A stretch of DNA of 64,000 bases from contig JASEVX010000011.1 of NCBI GenBank assembly GCA_031761405.1, positions 15,373,609-15,437,608 of the forward strand, read 5' to 3'. Source of the stretch: Serripes groenlandicus. Lineage: Eukaryota > Mollusca > Bivalvia > Cardiida > Cardiidae. The notes under the pieces are model-generated. The model made no database searches and was not told where the DNA came from. It worked only from the letters and a program-made list of their open reading frames with translations. A program made the position numbers and the translations under genes. This document shows positions 1 through 10,131 of this stretch, piece after piece; positions within the stretch are counted from its first letter, which is position 1; every line of letters starts with the position of its first letter.

Positions 1-620
1 GTTTATACCTCCTTTTCTATACGTTGGTCATTTTATTTATCGTTTGGCTGTATGATCGATTATATACTTAGTTAAAACACACACGTGATTAGATACTTTG
101 ATTAGTTTGTGTTTGTATCTGTAAAGCAATTAGATCCGGGTTTTCACGTTTCTTAATTCTTCTGGCTGTCTTGGCTCCTCCCAAAGGTATCTTCATTTGT
201 ATTAAAAATATCCCAAATATGCATCATCCACTGGATTTTTCTTTCGATCTCCTAGAAATAGAAAATCTTAGAGAATAATTGGTTGTTTCAAGTTAATTTC
301 AAGATAATATTTCATTTAGTGACCAATAACATTGATAAGACAAAAATGCTGCTTCAGTATCAAAAGTACACGGCATCAATAAGAACGTCTTATTTAACAC
401 TGCAAGGTCACAATATATAACACAGTTTTTGTCAAATTCGATCACATAATCACAATCAACACTGTTTTCTATTTCATCTTAACACAATAGTAGCATAGAG
501 TCAGCTCATAAAACGCGCTTAAATTCAATTAATAATACTCATGGTAATCAATCTTTCGACGATGCTTAACAGTAAATAGTTAGATTTAATGTGTTTATTT
601 TGTATTTTCTCGTATTTCTG
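1..620. repeat. Diverged copy of the receptor gene's upstream flank
   Basis: No gene is visible. This stretch aligns, with small indels, to 32937-33560, which lies just upstream of the minus-strand receptor gene. Shared landmarks include TTTGGCTGTATGATCGAT, AGATCCGGGTTTT and ATTCTTCTGGCTGTCTTG. Position 1 corresponds to about 180-190 bases upstream of that gene's ATG, so a paralogous receptor may start just left of the window. It is one copy of the large duplication described in the findings. Confidence 0.8.
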
Positions 621-1260
621 TTTAATCTCATCTGGGTATACTACTAAGTTCAATAAACTAAATAACACTAAAACATAGTAAACCATACATTTTGAAGAGT
701 ATTTCAGTGTAATTCAGTTTTTCTAGTAAACCCTCCCTGATATGAGTTGTTATTTCATATATAGTTTTATTAAACGAGTCAAGGAATGTGTTATTAAGCG
801 AACCTTTTTCTTTCTTTATTCGTTTTCTATCAATATATAACTTTACTAGTCACGTGCATTGGTCTGGGTAGGTCGTGGCCATCATCCCCTTACAATGAAA
901 ATGTTATTAGTAGTGTATATAAATTTGTTAATAAATGTGAATTGTTTAATACGCATTGGTAATAGACATACACTTTCTAAGGTTTTCCATATGGAATTGT
1001 ATTTAAAGCCGTTTTCAACATAATTATCAATTTATCAATCATATAAGTTATTTATGATCCCTGGGTAAACACACCAGTTCTTCTTGCTAGGATACGTGTT
1101 TTGACAAAGGACACTCCACCGACAGTTAAATACACAACTTGATACGCTCATTGATTGTACTTTTTTATCTGGATATAATCCATTATTATTTCCAAATAAT
1201 CCACTTATACGCGAGTAATTATCTTATGTAAAACAACGAAATTACAATATAGGCAAATCA
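621..1260. other. Intergenic, no gene seen
   Basis: AT-rich with no convincing coding. About 1050-1125 resembles 31318-31392, just past the 3' end of the receptor gene (shared CCTGGGTAAA, CTAGGA and GGACACTCCAC). This could be a short dispersed repeat or a remnant of a duplicated receptor 3' flank. Confidence 0.45.
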
Positions 1261-1265
1261 GGAGC

Positions 1266-1796
1266 GTGTTTGCAGATAGTGTAGATTCTGACAATCTTTA
1301 CTGTTCATCTGTCACTACCGGAAACATTGTTGTGACTCTCCTGAGACATACAAACATTTTGTTCAGGGGTTTATTCTTATTTATTTACACGCCTTGGTGG
1401 AGCAATACATTAACTGATTCATGGAACTCCGTTTGCAAGTCTGAAAAGGAGTGGTTAAATTGTAAAGTTATGACTCTAAAGAATAACCTTAAGTCTGTTT
1501 ACTGTCAGGCTAGAAAAAGATTTGATAGAGAGGTTCAACACTCTAAACGTCAACACTGGTATAAATTACAAGATACTATTTTAGATGTGGTAGATAATAA
1601 CCCAAATCAATTTTGGAAGTCAAATGGTAAAATAGGCATAAATAATACTAAGAGAAGGTCTTTTCCAATGGAGATACTTTTGGATGAGGGTAGCTTGACT
1701 TTTAATGTTAGGGATGTTTTAAGTAAATGGAAGAACGACTATAGTAATCTTTATAACTCGTCTATCAATCCATTAATAACTGGTGATAATAATTGA
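1266..1796 (+). pseudogene. LINE ORF2 fragment: endonuclease-RT linker
   Basis: This open segment of about 176 codons holds the region between the AP-like endonuclease and the reverse transcriptase. The recognisable part begins at PWWSNTLTDSW and continues through a basic helix-rich stretch with NPNQFWK, a signature that just precedes RT in many LINE ORF2 proteins (compare NPKKYWK in the intact element at about 45400). The N-terminal 40 or so residues do not look like endonuclease and may lie outside the element or be frame-shifted. It ends at a stop at 1794-1796, after which RT homology (the VKTAIDSAKKGKADGIDKI-like stretch near 1850) continues in the same direction. It is a relic without independent function. 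Confidence 0.7.
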
Positions 1797-2225
1797 AATA
1801 TAAATACTAATACAAATTTCGGTTTAGATGAACATATATCTATTTTAGAAGTTAAAACAGCAATTGATAGTGCTAAAAAGGGTAAAGCCGATGGCATAGA
1901 TAAAATAGCGGTTGATGTTTTAAAAAATGATACTTCTGTTTGCTTGTTTTACATGTTCTTTTTAATGTTTGTTTTAATACAGGTTGTATTCCATTTCTTT
2001 GAGGTAAATCCATTATAAATCCTATACCTAAGTCAAGCTCCGCCGACCCCCAAAGACCCATAATATTATAGGGGTAAAGCATTATCATCACCTATGTACA
2101 AATTGTATAGTTCTATTATAAATGATCGCCTGACTATTTGGTCTGAAAACAACAATATAATTGTTTTCGAGCAGAACGGTTTTCGCAAAAAAAGGTAGCA
2201 CAATTGACCAACTTTCATCTCTCAC

Positions 2226-2599
2226 TAACATTATCATCCTCGGAACCTAGGCTATTCATAACATATATGATACCCTGGGCAAATCGGCTAGCGAAACTTC
2301 GTAAAGCGTGCACCTCGATTTTCTCCGTAACTACGAGGGGTATATAAAGCTATGTATGTTTAAAGAATTGTGCTACAATTATTAAAAAATAAGAATGTTA
2401 AATCACTTGTCCCGATACTTTCCGAACACCCCTCGTACACTGTTATTACTGTACATCGCGTAAAATTTGTAGCATGCAACCAATCAAGCGGCTGGATTTC
2501 ACCTCATGAATTATTCATGACTACGAAGTTTCGCTAGCCAATTTGCTTAGGGTATCATATATGTTATGAATAGCCTGGGTACCGAGAATGTAACATTAT
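2226..2599. repeat. 9-bp target-site duplication pair around a MITE
   Basis: TAACATTAT occurs at 2226-2234 and again at 2591-2599, immediately outside the inverted repeats of the element between them. Confidence 0.8.
2235..2590. mobile_element. 356-bp MITE with ~65-bp TIRs, 9-bp TSD
   Basis: The left end starts CATCCTCGGAACCTAGGC and the right end finishes as its near-perfect reverse complement (GCCTGGGTACCGAGAATG). The inverted repeats run about 65 bases, through the TCATATATGTTATGAATA and GCTAGCGAAACTTCGTA blocks. The interior has no coding capacity. A 9-bp duplication would suit a Mutator-type mobilising transposase, or an 8-bp hAT-type duplication with one chance match. It lies inside the LINE relic and so is younger than it. 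Confidence 0.85.
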
Positions 2600-2787
2600 A
2601 GACACTAAGAAGAAGCTTAAATGTTCTACATTCTGCGCATTTATCGATTTTAAGAAAGCTTATGATTATTTTAATAGAGACAAGCTTTGGAAAAAATACA
2701 GAATAGTGGTGTTTCTTGTAAAATACTTGTAGCTATTAAATCATTATATACATCTGTTTCCTCTTATGTTAGGGTCAATAATTTGTA

Positions 2788-3055
2788 CGCCGGCTGTCTA
2801 TCCAGGGGTTGTGAGTTCGAATCCCGGCTCGGCCAACTTTCTTTCTTACGTTTGACAAAAGTCATTGCGACATGCGTCATTCGTCTTCCACCAATGGGCT
2901 AAGTCTATGTGGAAAAGCAGCCAGTTGCTTGGGAAGATTGTTGTGTGGAGTACTGGTGTGCGAAAACCAGGAAACATATGAGTAGGTGAACTGGCCGCCG
3001 TGATATGACTGAGAAATTGTTAAAAACGGCGTTAAACCGCAATCAATCAATCAAT
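2788..3055 (+). mobile_element. tRNA-derived SINE, 5'-truncated
   Basis: It contains a B-box-like GTTGTGAGTTCGAATCCCGG, then the family body (CACCAATGGGCTAAGTC, GGCCGCCGTGATATGACTG, AACGGCGTTAAAC) and an (AATC)n tail. It is flanked by the duplication CAATAATTTGTA (2776-2787 and 3056-3067). The A-box half of the tRNA head is missing. The same family recurs throughout the window. Confidence 0.88.
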
Positions 3056-3170
3056 CAATAATTTGTATACAAACTGGTTTCGTGTGAATTCTGTTTAAGA
3101 CAAGGCTGTTCATTGTCACCATTGTTGTTTAACCTGTTTATTAATGACCTAGCATCACGTATAAAATCTC

Positions 3171-4436
3171 TTGGTAAAGGGGTCAATATTGATAGTGAAT
3201 GTTAGTATTTTAATGTATGCTGATGATATTGTGTTGATTGCTGAAAATGAGGAAGATTTGCAGCATATGCTTAATGAGTTAAATAACTGGTGTAATATTA
3301 ACAGTATGACCATTAATCAAATAAGAGTAACATTGTTCACTTTAGGCCATGTTCTGATTTAGTATCGAATGTTGTGTTTACTTGTGGTACTAATGTTTTA
3401 ACATATATTGATAAACATGTATATTTTGGCTTAACGCTAACTGAACATCTTGACGTTATATTAATGTAACTGCAAACATAGTGGCTCAGAGCGCTGTTCG
3501 TGCTTTGGGTTTAGTCATGGCTAAATATAAAAGCCTGGGAGAAATGCCTTATAAAGTATTTACTAAACTGTTTGATTCACTTGTTTGGTCTGTTATATCG
3601 TATGGAGCTGCAATTTGGGGTGTAAAGTCTTACTCATGCATAAATTCAATTCAGAATAGAGCTATGCGATTTTTCCTTGAAACGGGTAAAATACACCGAC
3701 CGCAGCTATTTAAGGAGATATGGGCTGGGCCCCTCCTTTTGTTAAACAGTGGAAGATCACACCAATGGGTACGCAGCATCCATACGCTTGATACCAGATT
3801 GAACAAGAGAATATTTGAATGGGCTAAACGTAGAGGAAATAACTATTGTAAGAACTGGGTTTTCACAGTCAAAAAACAATTTGATACTTTACAACTTAAC
3901 ACAATCTTTTATATGTATACTAAAGTAAACAAAAGTAAATTTATTGGTGTTGTATATGAAAAGATGATGTCTGTACATGTTGCGGAGTGGAAAGCAAACG
4001 TTAGTCGAACTAATGCTATACGTGGTAATGGACGTAGCAAATTGAGAACGTATTGTCTATATAAATTTGACTACGAGGTAGAAAGTTATTGTAAAATATC
4101 TCTACTAATTGCTCATAGATCAGCCTTTGCAAAGTTCCGATGCGGCGTAGCCCCTCTTAAAATTGAGACTGGTCGGTATGAGGGCTTAGTTGAGAATGAC
4201 CGGCTTTGTCCGTTTTGTAGTAACGATAAAGAAGATGAATGTTATGTTATTTTGAAATGAGCTATGTTGATTTAATACTTAAGGCTATAAGCCTAGACGC
4301 TAATTTTCAATACTTTGATGACTTTAATAAAATTAAATTTCTCTTTTCCAATTATGATTTGCTAAGGCTATGTGCCAAATCCTGTTTTAAAATACTACAA
4401 GAACGTAAAAATATTTTATATAAAAAATTATCTTAA
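3171..4436 (+). pseudogene. LINE ORF2 fragments: RT palm to C-terminal zinc region
   Basis: Three consecutive open pieces encode the downstream half of a LINE ORF2. The first (3171-3362) carries the RT active-site box YADDIVLI. The second (3481-4260) covers the thumb and connection (SLVWSVISYGAAIWG), then the conserved ETGRYEG block and the start of a CCHC-like knuckle, CPFC..EDEC. The third (within 4239-4436, another frame) is the tail (RLCAKSCFKILQERK). At least two frameshifts, and a stop at the knuckle's third ligand position, separate them. This is part of the relic at 1266-4867 and is non-functional. Confidence 0.8.
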
Positions 4437-4868
4437 AATGTGATACAAACGTTTTATATAATGTTGAGAAATCGGTGCTAATCAGGTCATGCCAGATCTG
4501 ATCTGGTATGATAACTGATCTTTTAAGCCTTTTTTAAAAAAATGCTTTTCGATATATATAGCGGTGAATTTGAATTTATTTTTCACTTCACATTTTAAAA
4601 CATATGTTTATCACATTTTTAGGCCTAGAGTCAAGATTAGCGCCGGTTTCTCAACTTTTACTGTGTATATAATGATATACTATACTGCTTATTAAAATAT
4701 TATGCATAAAAAATCTGCGATAGATGTATTTACTTTTGCAATTAGTTTTATAGTTACAGTCTCTTGTAATTATAATATTGAATGGCTATGTACATTGTAT
4801 GTGTTATTGAGATGTTTTATATGTGTGTTTGTACATAGATGAGACTTAAATAAAGATAATAATACACA

Positions 4869-5195
4869 GTAACATTTTGCCCAAGGATGTATTCGATTTT
4901 CATTACAAACCGATTGCTAGGTCAGCACTAATCGATAGATGTCTCTTGATTGGTCGATTCGACTACCATCCGTCGGAGTACCGGGTACGTGAGGACATTC
5001 TGAATTATCCCAAGACGCCGTGGATGCAAACAGAGGGGTTAAGCTAGTTTTATCACAAATATGATGAGGTTGAATTTCCTTGAATATGACTCAGTCAACC
5101 TCTACCAAACAATAGAAGTCCCACGGCCATTGCCACACTTTCACCAGATTGCATGGATGCTAAACTTACCATTAGTCCTCACTTATTCCATTCAG
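4869..5195 (+). pseudogene. Unidentified coding-like remnant
   Basis: Directly after the LINE tail, one frame stays open from about 4869 to a stop at about 5045 with balanced, protein-like composition (for example LIDRCLLIGRFDYHP and EDILNYPKTPWMQ). A shifted frame continues with similarly protein-like content (NLYQTIEVPRPLPHFHQIAW) until a repeat begins near 5200. I do not recognise the family. It may be an old exon or a captured transposon gene broken by a frameshift. No splice sites could be set with confidence. Confidence 0.35.
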
Positions 5196-5199
5196 ACGC

Positions 5200-5275
5200 A
5201 CTTCGACGCATCTGCAGTAGACAACTTTTGAAAGCATTCTGGCAAAAGGAAACATTGATCGAAATGTTATATTCA
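5200..5275. repeat. Fragment of the TTAA-type palindromic MITE family
   Basis: CTGCAGTAGACAACTTTTGA followed by a CATTCTGGCAAAAGG block matches the arm found in the copies at 55600-55803, 56857-56997 and 58697-58800. Confidence 0.5.
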
Positions 5276-5389
5276 ATAGTTGAGCGACATTCTGTGAAAC
5301 CCAACTGTAAGTCTTATCTGGATCTGCACAATTCGCAATTCAGTTATACAAGGTTTCTTAAAACTTCTGTAAAGCAGAAAACATTTGAA

Positions 5390-5600
5390 CCGTCCTGCGA
5401 GAAAACCAACATTATGGCCTCTGCGCAGGCTGATCCATTCAATCTCAGGGGGATATAGGTATACAGTAATGATTCCTGAATCAGAAAATCCACAGGAGGC
5501 GAAACGTGTATGTCTGGGTAAGACTCCACAGTATGCTTAAGCTGATCCGGGTCGATACTTTACGCAGAGTTCACAATATTAGTTTTCTCGCTGGGCATTA
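5390..5600. mobile_element. ~210-bp MITE with inverted GCGAGAAAAC ends
   Basis: The left end CTGCGAGAAAACCAACATTA and the right end TAGTTTTCTCGCTGGG are inverted copies. The interior shows GCGCAGGCTGATCC, AATCCACAGGAGGCGAAA and GATCCGGGTCGATACTTTACGC. The same interior, reverse complemented, sits inside the MITE at 49853-50197, and a fragment sits at 30520-30605. Confidence 0.65.
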
Positions 5601-6184
5601 TCCCTAGATGGCTTACCAGTGCAAGGCCATGAAATATATCCTGCTCATAAACACTTAACCTCGTTAAAGCTCGCCCGCCCGCTAATATACGTTCAGAAAA
5701 GTATATTGGTCTGATTTTAGTGAAATTTTAAAGCACTCAATCTCTCATTCTTATTTAATTATGAGTAGGGCTATTTAGAATATTGTCCTAACAATAGGCC
5801 TTTGTTAAAATGTGTTTAACGTGTCATACGAATCCTCTCGATATTTACTTTCACAGTTAAATTTATCGATACACAAGGGTTCAGAATGAAGATTTTATTT
5901 ATATATTCATATAAACGACGTGAATTTGATGTGAATCAATATTTATACGAAATCCCTTTTACCCAAACGGACAATTGAATGTGCATTTATGTATATATTT
6001 TCTTTACTTTCAACTAGGCGTCCTTATGCATCTATATTCAGTGACGACTCTGCTGAGCACATGCATCACCGCAAGCTCACCATAACCTTCCGTCCGTGTG
6101 CATGTTACATAGACGTGTTTGTCACTTTAGACATTAACTTGAACAGAAGCCGCGTTGAGGCAGGTGTTTTGGGAATTGTTTCCT

Positions 6185-6395
6185 GAGCAAATAATATAAA
6201 TGTTGCGTCTATTGTCTGTCTATGTTTGACTAAAGTCGATGCGACAAACCTTAATCGTTCTTTACTTATGGACTAATAGTGTATATGGAGAAGCAATACA
6301 ACCAGGGATACACATGCATGGAAGATGAACTGACCACCGTGATATGACTCAAAAGTTGTTGAAAACTCCGTTAAACTTAAATAAGACAATCATTT
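6185..6395 (+). mobile_element. SINE 3'-body remnant (older than the duplication)
   Basis: TTTGACTAAAGTCGATGCGA, GATGAACTGACCACC and GATATGACTCAAAAGTTGTT match the SINE body. The tRNA-like head is absent. The matching copy is at 36190-36365. Confidence 0.65.
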
Positions 6396-6784
6396 TGTGT
6401 TTGTTAACATTACGTGTGTCTTTTTTTGGACACTTTTTAGTGAATAACTGAACAAAGATAAAGTATCTAAAATCTAAAATCATTAATTGTGTTCTCATTT
6501 ACGGAAAAATCCACTTTAAGTGGAATGGTCTGTTTTGCTGTCAACCGCTAACATAACAAACAGTACTTTTAAGTCAAGGTATGAAAATAAAGCAATCTAA
6601 AATCAACTTTCAACGATTCATTTCACATGAAAATACTCATCGTATAAACTTGAGTTAATTCCTTGTTTTATTTTCGTTGTTAACACTTATAGGAGTTATA
6701 CTTAAGAATCTCGTAGAAATTAAGTCCTAATTTAGTATTTTATCAATCAATGCGAAACACACATTATATAAAGTAAAACATGTT

Positions 6785-6868
6785 TAAATCAGTCACGTTT
6801 AAATAACTTAAACGCAATGAGTCGTTACAAAATGTTCAATGTTCGATTGCCTGTACATGTCTTAAGTT
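6785..6868. repeat. 84-bp direct repeat, left copy
   Basis: Identical to 13144-13227 (starts TAAATCAGTCACGTTTAAAT, ends GTACATGTCTTAAGTT). The unoccupied duplicate near 36795-36885 has one diverged copy with the same flanks, so this is host sequence duplicated when the element between the copies arrived, or an assembly product. Confidence 0.85.
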
Positions 6869-7103
6869 GTCACGCCTTGGAGGCACCGCCACAGGATTAA
6901 GGTTAAATGAGAAGCATATTTGTCACTGGTAATGCAGTTTGACAGATAAGCGTAACTGAATAATAGTTATTATGCATAAATACATGTTTTGTCTTGATGA
7001 CAGCAAATTATACATGTAAAGAACCCGGTATCCCGTGATTTAGCTATTGAAAACAAAATAACAGAATTCGTCATAGCTGGGACAAAACAGAAGTATACAC
7101 CGA

Positions 7104-7313
7104 GCCTCCGCTTTGTTACGGTAGGATGATGCAACCTTGTCTTGCCACAACCATATGCATTTCTTGTGGCTCAGTCGAGGATGTAGCATCCCGTTATTTT
7201 CTCACCTACTGGTGTAGATGGCAAAAAAAAAGCATTATTATGAACTGTAACATTACATAAATCAAGGTTTTACACTAGAACCCGCAGAACCTCCGCTTTG
7301 TCACGGTAGGTTT
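7104..7313. repeat. Repeated 3'-region motif of the recombinase element
   Basis: CCTCCGCTTTGTTACGGTAG (7104 on) recurs as CCTCCGCTTTGTCACGGTAG (7291 on), about 187 bases apart, in the region 3' of the recombinase gene. The spacing would suit B1/B2 parts of a split direct repeat or paired recombinase sites. Confidence 0.5.
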
Positions 7314-7399
7314 CTGGGATTTAAGAGTCAAATTTCTATTATCAAACACACAGGCAACGGCGCACCAAACAGTGAAGAATGCAAGGAAGTCACAAGGCA

Positions 7400-8299
7400 T
7401 TATGAGGAAATTGCTAATGGCTTAATACGAATATACTTCTGATATGCAGAAGATTTCCAACGCCCCAGCCTCTGAATTTGAGTAGCGGTCATGTTTGATA
7501 AGTGACCGTGTGTAGCCCCCCCTATTCGTAGGGAGTGACATGTATATAGCTTGGGGTCGAGCTTGCATTTAAGCACGACTTTTCTTAGAACTAATCTGAA
7601 TTCAGAGACGGTTAGGGGCTTCCCATTAGGATGTTGGAATAGGGGCCCTTGACTTAATACCGAGTAGCGCATATATTTTGCCAATGCTCTAACCGGACAT
7701 ACCGATTTTTGTTGTTGTAATGACAGGGGTATTTTTGCTGTCCTGCCTCCCGAGTGTTTAAAAGATTTGAGACCGATAATTATACCTGACAGATGTGATT
7801 GGGAGTGTTCAAATTGAACGTTATCTTTTTGGATCAGATTAGAGTGACCGAGTCGAGATTGAGTTAACTCACCGATCCTGAAAAGGCCGAAGAAGGCTAC
7901 TAAAATAACAGCCTTGTACAGCGCTACATAGTACTTGGAATCATATAGGGATGGCAGGGTCAACATGATGTTAGTGAGATCTTCGAGACTAAAGGGCAAT
8001 CTCTTATCTTTTGTTTGATTTCGTCTCATTCCATGTAACAGCTTTTTTATGAGGAATGATTCAGCTGGGTTTGGGAGGTTATTGATTTTGTGAACATAAG
8101 CAATAGCTGACATCATGGAAGTGACTGATGATGGACTAAGGTTTCGGTGGTGACACGTTGATATGAATTGAGCTAGACGTGTGGTGGGTATTGGTATGCG
8201 ACTACATTGGGGATAATGAGTTTGATGGAAAGCCTTATAATGCTTCCAAGCATTCCTGTAGCTATTTAATGTTGATGGAGCAAGTGAATTGTTTAACAT
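7400..8299 (-). CDS. Tyrosine recombinase (integrase) of Ngaro/DIRS-like element
   Basis: This 299-residue protein would cut and rejoin the circular cDNA of the element with the target through a covalent tyrosine intermediate. Visible features are an N-terminal SAM-like DNA-binding part (SLAPSTLNSYRNAWKHY, residues 5-21) and a catalytic domain with Arg141 in FFGLFRIGEL, His255 and Arg258 in CHSLRIGGATH, Trp281 in GRW, and the nucleophile near Tyr289 in AYQKYIR. Length and motif order fit DIRS-group recombinases. It follows the RT-RNase H frame in a different phase. Upstream of its first ATG the frame stays open back across the RT stop, so it may normally be made as part of a longer polyprotein, with the frame change a mutation or a frameshift site. 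The frame itself is intact. Confidence 0.9.
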   Translation of the reverse strand: MLNNSLAPSTLNSYRNAWKHYKAFHQTHYPQCSRIPIPTTRLAQFISTCHHRNLSPSSVTSMMSAIAYVHKINNLPNPAESFLIKKLLHGMRRNQTKDKRLPFSLEDLTNIMLTLPSLYDSKYYVALYKAVILVAFFGLFRIGELTQSRLGHSNLIQKDNVQFEHSQSHLSGIIIGLKSFKHSGGRTAKIPLSLQQQKSVCPVRALAKYMRYSVLSQGPLFQHPNGKPLTVSEFRLVLRKVVLKCKLDPKLYTCHSLRIGGATHGHLSNMTATQIQRLGRWKSSAYQKYIRIKPLAISS

Positions 8300-8316
8300 A
8301 GTGATGACACTGTAGT

Positions 8317-10131
8317 TTAGGGACTGGTTAGAAGGTGTTCTGGAACTGTTGTAGGGTCTTTTTCCATATAGGGCGCTAATTTTCGGAATTTGGTGACCTG
8401 AAGCCGAGAAAGGAGATCTGGTAAAACATTGTGTGTTCCCGCAATATGTTCGGATTTAACTAACACATTATTTTTCATGCAAGTTAATACTAGTCTACGG
8501 ACTAAGGTCATGATTGAGGGTAACTTAGCCGTCTGTTTGTTAATGATGTGTATGACAGCTATATTATCTGTATGAAGAACAATGCATTTGTTTTTGAGTT
8601 TGGACCCCCATACTTCAAGTGCGATTACGATTGGAAAAAGCTCTTTGAAAGTGATACCTTCCCCTTTAAGTGTGTCAGGCCATACCCCATATAACCATGC
8701 TTTCTAGAGAATTGCTCCAAAACCCAATGAGCCCGAGGCATCTGTGTGCATATGCAAAGAGTCTGATTCTATCCAACGATGGTCTAAGAGCAAGGCTTTA
8801 CCGTTGAAATTGTCTGCAAAAAGGGACCAAGCGGATACGTCCCGCCTATGTTCTTTGGTCAGTGTGATATAGTGATTGGGTTTCGATTTATTCTTTGTTA
8901 GATCAATGAGTCGACGAAGGAAGGGGCGACCAGGTAGGACCACCTGACAACAGAAATTAAGGTACCCTAAAAGTGATTGAAGTCGCTTTAGGGTCATGGT
9001 TCTCTTTTTTGTCCTTAGAAGGACACGAAGTTTTTCTAATTTGTCTTGGGGAAGACGTGCTTCCATGACCAATGAATCTAATTCCAGCCCCATAAAAGTG
9101 ATAACCGTGCGCGCCGTTTCCGTTTTTTCGTCTTTGATAGGAATGCCCACGTTATTGCAAAATTGCAGAAAGATTTGCAGATTTTGTTGGCAAATTGGGG
9201 AATTTGGGGGACCAAGAATGAGGAAATCATCTAATATATGGATCATATGTTGAATACCTAAATGTTTGTGAGAGATATGTTGGATTGCAGAGCTGAAACG
9301 CTCGAAAATTGCTGGTGCCGAGGAGCTGCCCATTGGTAGACATGAATCATAGTAGAATTTATTTTGGAATTTGAAACCCAACAGATGATGGTCACCTGGG
9401 TGAACCGGAATTATACGAAAGGCTGAATCAATGTCGGTTTTACTTAGCAGTGTCCCAGGTCCTAGTAGCAGGACTTTGCGTATTGCATCATCGAAAGTAG
9501 CATAAGAGACTGACGCAAGGTTTTTATCGATGTAAGTGTTCACCGAATTACCCTCAGGGTAACTGAGATGGTGGATAAGACGGTATTGGTTTGGAACTTT
9601 CTTTGGAACGAGACCTATGGGACTGATATGCAGAAACGGAAATGGCTTGGAATGAAAGGGACCCTTTACCCGCCCTGCCTCCAGTTCTTTTTGCAGTTTA
9701 AGCCTCACTGTGGATGGATTGTCCCGGCAAGATTTCAGGTTTTGGCAGGTAGTATTCGTAAGTGGGCCTGTGTAACCTAATTTGAAACCTTGTTTAAATC
9801 CGTTTATTAAATAGAGTGCCAATGGGTAACCCTTGAGGAATTGGGCCAACTGATGAATTTTAACTGGGGTTGTTGGCCCGTTGTGACTTGGTATTAGGTT
9901 TTTGGGTTGCATGGAAGGATCCGTTGGCGCCGGATTCTTTCCTGGAAGAGGGGCAGTTGAAGGCGGTATGTTGACCTTTGCAGTAGCCGCAGATATGTGG
10001 CATGCTGCATCTTGAGCTACTGCAACCTTGCCTTTTGTTGAAGTTCCAGCAAGTGTTGTCCTGAAATCTCTTTGGTTTATTAAAGCCTTTTCCGGACTGA
10101 AAGGCTTTTCCCGCCTGAAAGGGACGGGCAT
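8317..10131 (-). pseudogene. Reverse transcriptase-RNase H of the recombinase element, one nonsense codon
   Basis: A single frame runs from 10131 to 8317 and is broken once by TAG at 8704-8706. RT occupies about residues 165-350: the first catalytic Asp is in SKTDIDSAFR (about 233), CLPMGSSSAPAIFER follows, and the active site is HILDDFLILG (about 298-307). RNase H begins with HTDASGSLGFGAI (about 462) and continues after the stop through KELFPIVIALE and HTDNIAVIHIIN to PDLLSRL, all in the same frame. The first 90 residues overlap the gag gene in another phase and are probably not translated as such; RT is likely reached by frameshifting or internal initiation. It would copy the element's RNA into cDNA. 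This copy is disabled by the stop within RNase H. Confidence 0.9.

Larger units (their letters stand above)
1266..4867 (+). mobile_element. Decayed 5'-truncated LINE (non-LTR retrotransposon)
   Basis: Several open pieces on the plus strand line up as the end of an endonuclease-RT linker (PWWSNTLTDSW at about 1390), reverse transcriptase (FIDFKKAYDY near 2645; YADDIVLI near 3218), thumb/connection and a C-terminal zinc-knuckle region (CPFCSNDKEDEC near 4210), ending with AATAAAGATAATAATA. Frameshifts and stops are frequent, so it is dead. A MITE (2235-2590) and a SINE (2788-3055) interrupt it. The exact 5' boundary is not visible. The clade is not assigned; the GVKQGE-type RT motif of the related LINEs in this window is not preserved here. 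Confidence 0.85.
5690..6868. repeat. Segment duplicated at 35640-36890
   Basis: This is co-linear with 35640-36890 over its whole length (shared GGGCTATTTAGAATATTGTC, GTTTAACGTGTCATACGAAT and ATTTATATATTCATATAAAC). It contains no gene. About 6185-6395 is the 3' body of the SINE family (GATGAACTGACCACCGTGAT), present in both copies and therefore inserted before the duplication. Confidence 0.85.

Noticed and set aside
2800..2840. Functional tRNA genes at the many GGTTCGA-like B boxes
   Set aside because: Each lies at the head of a SINE body with (AATC)n tail; no complete cloverleaf with a proper acceptor stem was found.
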